Positions 1-11,726 of a stretch of DNA of 64,000 bases are shown here, one piece after another. Location: contig CP034976.1 of NCBI GenBank assembly GCA_004026145.2, positions 2,109,296 to 2,173,295 on the forward strand. Direction: 5' to 3'. The position numbers and the translations under genes were made by a program. Source of the DNA: Takifugu bimaculatus (lineage: Eukaryota > Chordata > Actinopteri > Tetraodontiformes > Tetraodontidae). Each line of letters opens with the position of its first letter. Within the stretch, counting starts at the first letter, position 1. The notes under the pieces were generated by a model. The model searched no databases. It was not told the origin of the DNA and worked only from the letters and a program-made list of their open reading frames with translations.

Positions 1-3000
1 CTGAAATAGTGAGAAAGATCTAACATTTGAAGGGACTAAAGTGAAGAAATACAACACACAAGTGTCCAGCCAAGCCTCAAACGCATCTCTCAGCAGTTCG
101 CCTGCACTTCTGCTGAGCAAAGATTGTCATGGCGATGAAGACAGAGGCTGTAATTGGCTCCTTCAGGTGAGACCTGCAGTATCACCTCGAGGGGGAAGAG
201 CCAAGGACCACTCAGCGCTCCTCCAGCATTACAAGAAGGCACGTAACCATGACAACCGCGGTGTTCGAACTGATTACATCCCACCTCCAAAGTCACTTCA
301 AAATCTTCACTTTAACTACTGAGACGAAGCTGAGAAGTTCGTTATAAAATCCTAAAGACGGCACATGAAACTGGTGATTGGTGCTGCTCGGACACACTTA
401 AGCATGGTGGGATTTTCTGGTGCTGCTGCTTTCTCTGCTCTTCTGTTGTGACTCACCTGTGTGGGCGTGGCTTGCCTGATCCAACCACTCCCCCAGGTGA
501 CCGTCACCTGTAGCTCATCGGCCCATCAAAGCCAGTTGTATTTAACTCGTTGGCTCTTCTGCTTCCTGCTGTTTTCCTGCGTCAGTGTTGTTCTGGGTCG
601 GACTGCTGCTTGTTTGGTGCCACCTGGTTCCTTCCATGCTGAACCGGCTGGACCGAAGGTACCTCTGCCTCAGTGATCCAGTCCTGCACCTAGAACCAGG
701 GATCGTTTTCTCTGGAGACAGACCACCGATGGTAACATAGGAGTGGGTATCAGACAGGACCATGTTCCCACTCTGTCCCACTGGAACCAGTCTGTCTCAC
801 CCCTCTTTAACTGGAACCAGTCTGGTTCACCTCTCTTTAACTGGAACCAGTCTGACTCACCTCTCTTTAACTGGAACCAGTCTGTCTCACCTCTCTTTAA
901 CTGGAACCAGTCTGTCTAACCTCTTTAACTGGTTTGTCTGACATAAATTAACTTCATCTTCAGTTCTCAGCTGTTTTGCGATGTAATCCTATTTATGGCC
1001 ACATGATGGCGGCAGGTACCAGTTTTAGGAGGATGAACCTGTAATTGGTTTCCATCAGTTCCACAGAGTTCCAGGGACCTGTGGTCCTGCTGGAGGCAGC
1101 GTCTCTGAGTCTGCAGCATGACCCTAGGGGCTGCTGCAGGACACACCAACTACTCCAGGTTGTTTTTAAGGCTTTATGATGTTTGTAGAGAGAAGCAGTA
1201 GACGGAGGGGATGATGATCTCCAGGAAGCTCTCAGCTCATTTACACTAATGAAGATGCCAACTGGGATTCTGAACCACCCAAACTCATCCGTCACCATGT
1301 TCAACCTACTGTTGAACCAACTTGGAGGAGCTTTCAGCAGCACCGGGGCTCCTGACCGCGGGCTTGTTGGCAGATGTGCTGGACAGGTCTGATCCTGGCT
1401 GAACTCTAACCAAGTCAAGATGCAGATGAGTCCCGGGGGAGGAGATGAGGGGAGGAACTGTTCACAAACAACATCCCATCATTTTCTGACGTTTGTCCAA
1501 GCCTGAATCAGCAATCAAACTTTTCAGAAACGCCCGATGGAATCACCCTGAGAGCAAAAATGTCTGCAGTGTTTTTAAAAACACCAGTTAAACTCCCGTT
1601 AAACAAGTCGGAGCAGTTGTTTGTTCCCACTTTAGCCCAATAACAAGACAATTCTTGTTTTCTTCTTATTGAGAACTTTCTAGTCCCACCGAGACGACAG
1701 TGTCACAACAACGATGAGTTCGGTAGTTCGCTGCCGCCCTGATACGACTGGTTGCTGCCTGCACCAATGTTAGCTACAGAAGCATCGTGACCAAGTGCAT
1801 CTTCTACTATTAGGGGTGAATGTTTAGACCTGGTATGTTCCCTGCCTGTTCCTGCGTGTAGATTCAGGATCTACTGGCTCGTGACCTTCTGTTGGAGCTA
1901 CGACTCTTCAGAGGTCGTTCTTCTCCCTGGACATCCATGAGCTCGTGCTTCAGGACTGATGTTCTGGTGAGGAGTCCATGGTTGCTCCTCTGCTGCAGGG
2001 GGTGCTTTCAGAGCTTTCCTGAGGCTCGACTGACTGTTGGCAGCTGGGTTTGATTCTCCTGTGGAAAAGCAGTCGACTCCTTTGGTTTCTGTCGGTTATA
2101 TGAGGAATAAAGACGAAGCAGCTGCATCCATCCATCATCTGTCTGTTCATCCATCCATCATCTGTGTGTCCATCCATCACTCCTTGTCCCTACAGAGTCT
2201 GGAGGGTGCTGGAGCCTCCAGGCATCTAATCTGCTTTTGCATCATGATTATGCTGAGAATCTATGTTGTATCTGTCCGTCATGTCTCTCATCCTGTTGGC
2301 TCTGATTTCTGCCAAGACTGATTACTAAATATCTTTGATCGTAAACGCTGAGAAGAACATTGAGAAGAACAGTGCAAAAATGTGAGATGCCAGATCATTG
2401 ATCTGATGAGATCAGGCCTAGTTCTTCAGCAGCAGGGAGACCTTTCCCCCTCTGAGATCATCTCAGACTCTAGTCTAACTTGACTGCATCTGTGTATCCT
2501 TTGTTTTTGGCGGGAGGACCTGAGGGTCCCGTATCTGAGGTGCGTGACACTGGGAGGAGCTGGTGTTTTGGGATTTAAGTGGATCTTGGTTGTGTAACCG
2601 CAGATTCAGCTCTGATTCCACAAAGTTGAAAGAGTGAGCTGCAACAGTTCTGGTCTGTTGTTGAAGAGCAGCTCTATCAGGTGACCATCACCACACAGCA
2701 GCCCTCGGTGTTGATGGGGGCCGGCTCCTAATGGACACTTATCTGGCTCCCCAGCCAACACAATGTTCCTCAACATAACAGGGCGGCTCTTTTCAGCTGG
2801 TTGCTCCAGTCCTGTGAAGACTTGTCTGCAGGAGGTCCTATCTGATCCTCGGAGAGGGTTTCAGTGTTTGCTGGGCTCACCACAGATCAGGTCTCCAAGA
2901 AAAGGATCTCCATATTTTTTTATTTTTTAAATCAGTCACAGCTCTGATGGGGCTACAGAACTTCTGTGTCTACAGACCTCTATAGACCTTCTGTGTGTCT

Positions 3001-4048
3001 GCAGACCTGCTCATATCGTTTCAGTCTCTGTAGTTTTGTATATTCAGCATCACTGATCTGGAGACATGAAGGATGATGATGTTGGATCTAGATCAATATG
3101 TTAAACCAGAAATGGAGCTAAAATTTGTAATGAAATGCAAAGGTAAATAGTCTGATGGGTCTTCTGTGGTCACTTCCTGCTCCCTTCAGGTCAGTGAACT
3201 GTCGTCAGCACCAACAGCTGATGTAACAGTGTCCTGGGAGGTTTCCAAAGGGGCCATGAAGGAGAAAAGAACCTGCTTGGCCTGATTCCGACACATTCGT
3301 GTTCCCTGGGGGAGGGGCTACAGAACTAGTTGGACACTGCTCTTCAAAGCAGCCGTTGATGAGACAACTGTCCCTGCCCACACTGGGTTGTCCCTCTAAC
3401 AAAGGCTCCTTTCACAGCTGCCTTGTGGATTTCAACCGGCAAATGAAAATAGAAACCTGGTGGCAGAAACATCCCATATTTCTTCATCTGTCTCTCAGTA
3501 ACACTGCAGAGGTGTTTGTGGGCTCGCCGACCTGAGACCTCTGAGCTGGTTCAGGCTCCATCTCTACAGTCCAGGAGTCTCCTAACGGGGAGATGTTTGT
3601 ACGGCAGTCCGTCCTCCCACTGCTGCAGGAGGTTGTCCACATCAAGAACATCAGGCGCGAAGATGCTGAGGAACAGATGATGAAAGCTTCCAGACCTCCT
3701 GCTGCAGCCAACTTTGATTTTAAGCACAATTAAAACGCTAAATGTCTTTGACATGGCTTTCTTTCAGATTATTGCTGTAAAACCACCTATTGGTGTCATC
3801 TAAAAGTGTCCAGACCATAATATGATTAGAAGGATCAACAGTAGTATTCCACAAACACGGATCGGTCCTCTTTGTACCAATGACCATCAACACTGAGGCT
3901 AAAACTGTAAAACCTTCCGGAATACAGGCTGGATCCAGATTTCAGGATTCAAAAAGTGTATTCAGACACATTTGAATGGGAACATCTGACTGGTCTGTTG
4001 CCAGTGGCTCAGCCTGCATACAATTACCATCAATTACCTCAGTAACTG
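1..4048. other. No gene recognised
   Basis: Apart from the 30-bp minisatellite and a CATC-rich patch (about 2122-2178) I see only unique sequence with short, uncorrelated open frames and no convincing splice-linked exons. Confidence 0.5.
781..930. repeat. 30-bp minisatellite, five copies
   Basis: Unit of the type CTGGAACCAGTCTGTCTCAC followed by CTCTCTTTAA; the last copy is shortened. Confidence 0.85.
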
Positions 4049-4195
<147 letters not shown>

Positions 4196-6096
4196 TTTTA
4201 ATGCAGCTGAACACTGTGACTGTGAAATAATATGGGGTGATGTTAATTCACACAATGAGAGATTGGGGGGGTGTTGGGGGGGGCACAGAGTCTAAATGGG
4301 ACCAGAGTTGAGGTGCTGCCAGTCGGCACGTAGGCCACTCGGGAGGGGGGCGGTGGGGCTAGCTGGGAGGGAGGGGGTGTCAGCCCCGGCTGCACTTGGC
4401 AGGACGGTGATGGTGACGATGGTCACGTCGCTCGGTGCCACATGAGGTTCGGAGGATCCGTCCCAGCACCGGCAGGAATGCTTATTATGGCTGAGGATGA
4501 ATGTAGTTATTCATGTCCTGATCCAGGGTGGCAGAAACGAGTCCCAAAACCTCCTGCACCCTCTCAGGATGAGCGTCAGGGCAGAGTCTAGCCAACGGCT
4601 GCTTTTTCCTTAATGAGGAAATGATCTGAAAATATTCCTGATGAAAGGATTCACTGTTAACAGTTGCGTTATTAAACATCCTGAGCTCAAATTACTTCGG
4701 GAATATATTCATTACAAATATATTCATTACAAAGCTCATTTACGAATAAAAGCAAGTTCGTTTAAAAGGATTTTCTGCCTCAATCTAAATAACTGGCTTT
4801 GTTTTTTCACCACTAGAGGCGCCAGTATTCCATCTAATGATGGATCCATTGATTGTCGACTGGGATTTGAGATGATGGTGCACAGATACTTTCTCATCAT
4901 TCAAAAGCAGAATATCTGCATCAAAATAACTCAGATTTTATCCGTTAAAGCAATAACACTGGTTTTCCTTCCACCTCTGCCTCATGGGCTTCCTGAGGAG
5001 GAAAATGTCAATGAATGAAGCTCTGCAGGGAATTTGGCTCCACTGGTCTCCTATTAAAACAGGCCCAGTTAGCAGATTGTTGTGAGGACTGACACATTTA
5101 GGAACCTGATTAAGGTCACTGGGATGAAGGACATGACCTTTGCTACCTGGGTCCTCTCCCAGCTTTCTACTCATTGTACCCATCCCTGTCTGCAGTGCTC
5201 CAACACCACAACCTGATCCTGCCTCGCCCTGGTCTTCTCTATGCTGTTGATGTTCATCAAAGAGCTGAACCTGATCCTGGAGTCTGTCTGCATTGAGGGG
5301 GTCCGTTCTACCACCAGGTGAAGCTTCTGGGAACCTCAGCACGTCCCGGCTGCAGAGGGAGCAGCACATCCTTTGTCATAAATGCTAAATTTGGGTCATT
5401 CATGGAATAAACCTGAGGACAGTCAGGACTCATGGAAGGAATGGCGTCACATGCCTTTAAACCGCTGATCCACGTCCACGTCACGTCTGCCTAAATCTTA
5501 AAAAAGCTCCCAAGCCTCTATTTAGCCGGACTGCTCTGTCATTATTCCACAACTGCAGCCGCATGTAAAAAGTCATGTGACATCTTTAGAAATGCCTCCA
5601 AAAAAGAATGTAAAAAAGGAATTAATTAAAGGGGTTGTTGAGTTTTTAGGGGTGGCCCAATATTATCAGTGTTACTGGTTTTGCTTGTCATGGGCAGACT
5701 CTAGAAAGGTCCCAGGACCTGGAATGAACTGAGTCCTGGTCCAGCCCAGCCCCGGGTCCTCAAGTTCGGCTCCTTCCAAACCTTTTGCCCCGGTGGTCGT
5801 GAGCTCTGAAGGCTGTTCCTAAAGCTCTCCCTCTCATGGCTCATCAATGTGTCCATATGTCCTCTGTCCTCTGTGGTGTCAGACATCTTGTCCTGCCATC
5901 AGGACACCACCACCACATGTGTCCAGTGACCATTTCAGTGTGGTCATGAGACGGAAACTGGCACTTATCTGTACTCACCCAGTAAAACAGTCCCTTTAAC
6001 TGGTTTGTCTGGTCAAACTGGCTCAGTATAAAGTTCCACATGAGTCACATCAGTGAAGTCCTCCATACGTCATGACACGAATGACGTATGGACATA

Positions 6097-6140
6097 TGGC
6101 GCGCGCGCGTGTGTGTGTGTGTGTGTTGGGGGGGGGGGGG
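6097..6140. repeat. CG/TG alternating tract followed by 13 G
   Basis: GCGCGCGCG runs into GTGTGTGTG and then a G run (6128-6140); alternating purine-pyrimidine, Z-DNA prone. Confidence 0.85.
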
Positions 6141-6291
6141 TTGTTCAGTGTCGGCTCCATCCTTCCTCAATGTGACTGGTGCGTCTGTGGGGCAGGAGGG
6201 TGAAAGAGACTCATCAGTCATTGAGGTCGACAAATGACACATTTATTGAGAATTACGTCAGTAAGGGGCCGTCACAAATGGAGCATTTGTG

Positions 6292-6375
6292 GTTTTTGGT
6301 TAGCAGACTGCTAACACTGCTAGCAGACCTCTAACAGACTGCTAACACTGCTAGCAGATTGCTAACAGACTGCCA
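6292..6375. repeat. Short degenerate tandem repeat (CTAACACTGCTAGCAGA)
   Basis: CTGCTAACACTGCTAGCAGA-type units repeat about four times with small indels. No coding content. Confidence 0.5.
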
Positions 6376-7298
6376 AACTGAGGACAGTTAATAGAGGACA
6401 GCGTTATAAGCTGAAGGAGACATTTTTAGAGGACAACAGTAATTTCTGCTAAAAAAAAAAAAAGAGCCAGAGTATTAAGCTTTGTTGTTGTTGTTAGTCA
6501 ACAACCTCATTGGTTCCTAAAGTGGTTCAGGTCCATAATGCCCCCCCATAGGCCAGTCACCACTGAAATGTCTAGTCTAGTTCATTAAAGTAATGGATTA
6601 ACTGGGAACTGGATCATTGAGTGCCGATGTGGACAGTCAGATTGTTTTTTATACCAATAATAATAATAAAAATAATAATGATAATAATAAACAGCAGCAT
6701 GTAGAAGGACCAGGAGTAGAGCAGCATTAGCTGAGGAGGAACACTCAGTAAACAGTCAGTACTGTTGTCTCAGGTGCTTCTGGACTCCTGTCAGCTGTTG
6801 AGGAGTTCGACCTTGTGCGTCCTTGAGTCTGGGTGTGTGTTCTCTTGTGTTCCTCCAACCTGAGGGCCAGAAGGGTGGCCAGTCTGTGCTGGGGCGGCCA
6901 GAGTCCTGCGGGGTGGAGGCAGCTCTCCTGTGGGCTCTGCAGGGGTAGCTAGTCTGGGGGAGTCCAGGGGATCTTACCCAACTGCTGCCACTTCCTCTCA
7001 CCAGGCTGGAACAGGAAATCAGTCATCTGGGAGGAACTACTTTAGTCTGACCACAGTCGAGATCATCAGTCATCAGGCAACCTGCTCAGTATCTGGGGGG
7101 GGTGAAGGGTGGAGGCAGTCCACCACGCAGAAGCCAGGCACACGGCACACCGTGAGGGACCCAGAGCAGCAGAGGGACGGTGGAGGAAGAACATCTCGGC
7201 AGGACACCGACCCTCTGTCAGCAAGGAACATCTGCCCGTAACATCACCAAGAGCCAAACATTCAACCCAGACTGAACTGCATTCACCCACCCTCAACC

Positions 7299-7301
<3 letters not shown>

Positions 7302-7364
<63 letters not shown>
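7302..7364. repeat. CA microsatellite
   Basis: About 31 uninterrupted CA units. Confidence 0.95.
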
Positions 7365-7369
<5 letters not shown>

Positions 7370-8448
7370 AATATTCAGCAGACGTCAACCCTGACTTGTG
7401 TTTTATGTTGCAGACATTTGTCCTTAATAAACACTGAACAGGACCAGAACTGTGCCCAGTTTAAGATCGTTCCCATGTGTCTTCTCCACGTGCACGTCTG
7501 CGTGCTCGTTCATCTGAAAGACTAATGAGAACCAGCATCAGAGGCAGGGCTGATCCACAGATGTGAACTGGGATGGAACCAACAGGTTCTCAAAGGTAAA
7601 AGGACTTTTGAGGCCACAGCTGCCTCGTCTTCAGCTCCACCAGCCTCAGCTGATGTTTCCACATCTGGACCTTGGATGAACCAGCATTACCATCATTACC
7701 ATGGTTACCATAGCAAAAATCAAGCAGCAGAGGACTGTACAGAAGGTGACCATGTGCAGGATCTTGGAGTTTCTGCTCTTCACCACCAACATTACTTGTT
7801 CCACCATGATTGACAGTGAAATCATCTGGAGCAGATGCAAGCTCTCCACATGTTGACTGCACATCTGCTGTCCCTCCATGCCAGGACATCCTTTCCCACG
7901 CTGTCTCTCCGTCCTCCCTCCTGTCTGTAATCTGGTGCAGCTGTGCAGCATTTGGGAGGTTTTTGCTGTGATTTGGATTTTGTTCAGTTGTGTTTGAATA
8001 AACACTCTCCGTGTTGCAGAGAGAGATCAGAACGGAGGGACTCACATCTGGGTGCACGTTAGAGTCCCGTCCTTCACTCTAAAGGACGGCGTGTCCACAC
8101 TCAAACCTGTGGATTTGGGAGGAATAAATGGAAGATTCTGGATTCATCTGTGGTTCTCATTGATTGTCTCTCTGTTCAGAGCAGACGGCCCACCACAATG
8201 AGATGGAACCCCCCTCAGAACTGTTGCAGCTCCTAATATTTGGCACTCTTTCACATAATCCAATGGAATCATCCAACTGTTGGTAGTTTTCCTGGTCAAT
8301 GCAATAACCAGAATATCACCCACAGAGGGCAGCGTCTCTGCATGGCACCAGGAGGATCAGAGGCAGGCAGCAACGCTGCAAAGATGCAAAGCTACAGATG
8401 GAAGCTGACTCTGGTGTCACGTGAAGGGCTGCTTGGGACTGTTATTAT

Positions 8449-9378
8449 TAGTAGTAGCAGTGGCAGTAGTAGTGGCAGTAAAAGTAGTAGTAGCAGTAGT
8501 CGCAGTAGTAGCAGTAGCAGCAAAAGTAGTAGTAGCACTAGTCGCAGTAGTAGTAGTAGTAGTAGCAGCAAAAGTAGTAGTAGCAGTAGTCGCAGTAATA
8601 GTAGCAAGAGTAGTAGTAGCAGCAGTAGCAGTAGTAGTAGCAGTAGTAGTAGCAGCAGTAAGAGCAGCAGTAGTAGCAGCAGTAGCAGCAGTAGTAGTAG
8701 TAGTAGCAGTAGTAGTAGCAGCAGTAAGAGCAGCAGTAGTAGCAGCAGTAGCAGCAGTAGCAGCAGTAAGAGCAGCAGTAGTAGCAGCAGTAAGAGCAGC
8801 AGTAGCAGCAGCAGTAGCAGCAGTAGCAGCAGTAAGAGCAGCAGTAGTAGCAGCAGTAGCAGCAGCAGTAGTAGCAGCAGTAGCAGTAGCAGCAGTAGTA
8901 GCAGCAGTAGTAGTAGCAGCAGTAAGAGCAGCAGTAAGAGCAGCAGTAGTAGCAGCAGTAGCAGCAGCAGTAGCAGCAGTAGTAGTAGCAGCAGTAAGAG
9001 CAGCAGTAGTAGCAGCAGTAGCAGCAGTAGCAGCAGTAGTAGTAGCAGCAGTAAGTAGCAGCAGTAGCAGCAGCAGTAGCAGCAGTAGTAGTAGCAGCAG
9101 TAAGAGCAGCAGTAGTAGCAGCAGTAGCAGCAGTAAGAGCAGTAGTAGTAGCAGCAGTAGCAGCAGTAGTAGTAGCAGCAGCAGCAGTAGTAGCAGCAGT
9201 AGCAGCAGTAGCAGCAGTAGTAGCAGTAGCAGCAGCAGCAGTAGTAGCAGCAGTAGCAGCAGCAGCAGTAGTAGTAGTAGTAGCAGCAGTAGCAGCAGTA
9301 GCAGCAGTAGCAGTAGCAGCAGTAGTAGCAGCAGTAGCAGCAGTAGCAGCAGTAGTAGCAGTAGTAGTAGTAGTAGCA
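8449..9378. repeat. AGC/AGT triplet array, about 930 bp
   Basis: About 310 consecutive triplets of AGC and AGT with occasional AAG interruptions. It produces long artificial serine, leucine, alanine or valine frames on both strands; none has a plausible gene around it. Pure AGC (CAG) runs are short because AGT interrupts them regularly. Confidence 0.95.
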
Positions 9379-10345
9379 GGACAGTATTCTGAATCTTTCT
9401 GCATCGTGCATGAACTCTTCATCATGGAGAGAATTTCAAATTGGCCTAAACATCGTTCAACCCTTATTGTGCTGTAGATTTCCTCATATTATCTGACTGA
9501 TCTTGGTAATTGATTGTGCTTTTATTTTCTGCTCATTTTCTTGGAGATGAAGGTCCGACCCCCTCAGGTCAGCAGACACCAATTAAAGTCCCGCTGAAAC
9601 AGGACCAATAGTTGGTTTGCAACAGAACCTGATCAGCACTGTGTAAACGAGCTTATATTTCTATAGCTTATATACATATACAGTATATTACATTATACTA
9701 ACTTCCTTCTTTGATTCTGGACAATGTTGAGGATGACGTGAGAGAATCCAGATGAACTGATGGTGGACATAGACGCTCGGAAAAGTGGAAGCAGCAGAGA
9801 AGAGTGGACGTTATTAAAGATGTAGAGGCAGATGGTCGCGCGTGACACTGGTGGAATTGGATATAATATGCTCATGACAGAGTTTCTCAACACACAAAGC
9901 GGTCCTCACAATGATATAAATGACTCTGATTATGGAAGTTGTCACATGCTTCTTCTGGACACTGCACATATTTGAACTGTCTCTGCTCTGGTTTCACGCT
10001 GGCTTAAATAGTCTGATGGGACGATGACGTCAACACATCCTGACCTTCTCTGCTTATCATGACTGCTTTCATTCAAAAAGCTGCTCGGAACACATCTGGA
10101 TCTCACAGGGAAGGGGGGACGAGGATGGATCGGGACAGTTGGGACACAAAGACACAGTATCGATCTGCTCATGGCTGGATCCATGTAATTATCTGAAATG
10201 GCCTTTCAACTGGTTTGAATGGTCGGAACAAACTGGTTCAACATAAATCTAGTGAAGTTCCACATTAGTCATCCCGGTGGGAAATCTGGAGCACATCTGT
10301 GGAGCCTCCATAGCTTAGAAACAGTAAGAAGCTACAGAGTATAGT

Positions 10346-10384
<39 letters not shown>

Positions 10385-11726
10385 CGTGTGTGTGCGCGCG
10401 CGTGTGTGTGTTTCCCATAAAACACCAATAAAACATCCAGACAGTTGCTCTTCTCCCTCCACAGGCTGAGGAGACTCAACAAGAGAGTCCTCTCCAAGAG
10501 ACGCTGCACCACCCAGAGTGTCCAGACTAGGAATTCTCTACATCCGTAGAGTCCAGTACTGGACACAGGTAGAAGGACCATGAGATGACCCAGACAGACC
10601 CTTAGCAGCACAGTAACAGACCGTCTGGTGGACTGCTAACATGCTGCTAGCATGCTAGCTGCCATGGACATGCATGTTGGACAGTTGATCTCCTAGTTTT
10701 TGATCTGATTCACTTCTCACTAATTTCCGATTCTCTTTAGAACTTCCAGGTTGTAGTTTTATTTGCCTTAAAGATGAACATCTGTGATGTTTGAGAACAA
10801 CATCGTGCATCATGGTCTCAGTGTCCCGTTGAGCCTTCCCTGGACCCTGCCTCTGCTCTGCCCCCCAACTCACGGAGGAGCTTCACTTCCACTGTCAGGG
10901 TGGGTTGGTTAGTGGTGTCATTGATGGATTAGTGAAATCCACATGCACTGAACATGTTATCAATATCTTACCAAATTCAGAAATGTTTTTTCCATCGGAT
11001 TGACTGGTTATAAGGACATAAATCCCTGCAGATCAGATCCGGTTCACTTGAGCCACACCTGGGGCGTGAGGCCCAAAACCTGAATGAGACATGAACAGGA
11101 ACCACTAGCAACAGCTTTACCTGCTGCAACATGGAGAATGAGAACTTAGAAACTTGTAAGAAGGCAAAGGGGCCCGTTTCTCTCCTTGTAAGTAGCTTAA
11201 TCAGATCTAAGCTTTCTTGGCCGTTGCCCTCAGCAGATCAAAGGCTCTACCTGCGGATTTGGCTCCTCAATTAGATGGATTACTATCAAATTAAGTTTTG
11301 ATTTGCTCCCGACCGTGACATTCTCTGCAGGGTGGCACAGGGAGAGCACGTGAGGGGCCACAACACGCATAATGCTGCCATGAGGGGGAGGGACATAGAA
11401 GAAAAGGAGGCCCTCATCACAGGGAGGCCCCCGGAAACATGCCTTGATGGCTCCTCAGAGACATTGTCCACAACAAGAGGCAGCGGCTCTTTCTCCTCTG
11501 CATTTGTTCATCTCTAGCTTTTTATCTCTGCTGCAGCAGCCATCACCCACTGGCTTCAGACCAAAACAAAATACTCAGGCATTCATGGGGGCTCCTGAGT
11601 GGCCCCGGTGTCGGTGCAGATGGATTCTGCAAGTCCTTGTGCGCTCAAATGGTTGTCTGGATGTTTTTGAACTGGGGGTCAGGAATGAACTGGAGAGTCA
11701 TTCTAGTGTTGTGAAGAGCTGAAGGA
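9379..11726. other. No gene recognised
   Basis: Unique sequence between the triplet array and the 11-bp minisatellite; only the TG/CG microsatellite stands out. Confidence 0.5.
10348..10411. repeat. TG/CG compound alternating microsatellite
   Basis: TG units with two blocks of CG units embedded; strictly alternating purine-pyrimidine over about 60 bp. Confidence 0.95.

Noticed and set aside
8240..9425. Long polyserine, polyleucine and polyalanine open frames
   Set aside because: They come only from AGC/AGT triplets; open on both strands and several frames, with no splice or domain context.
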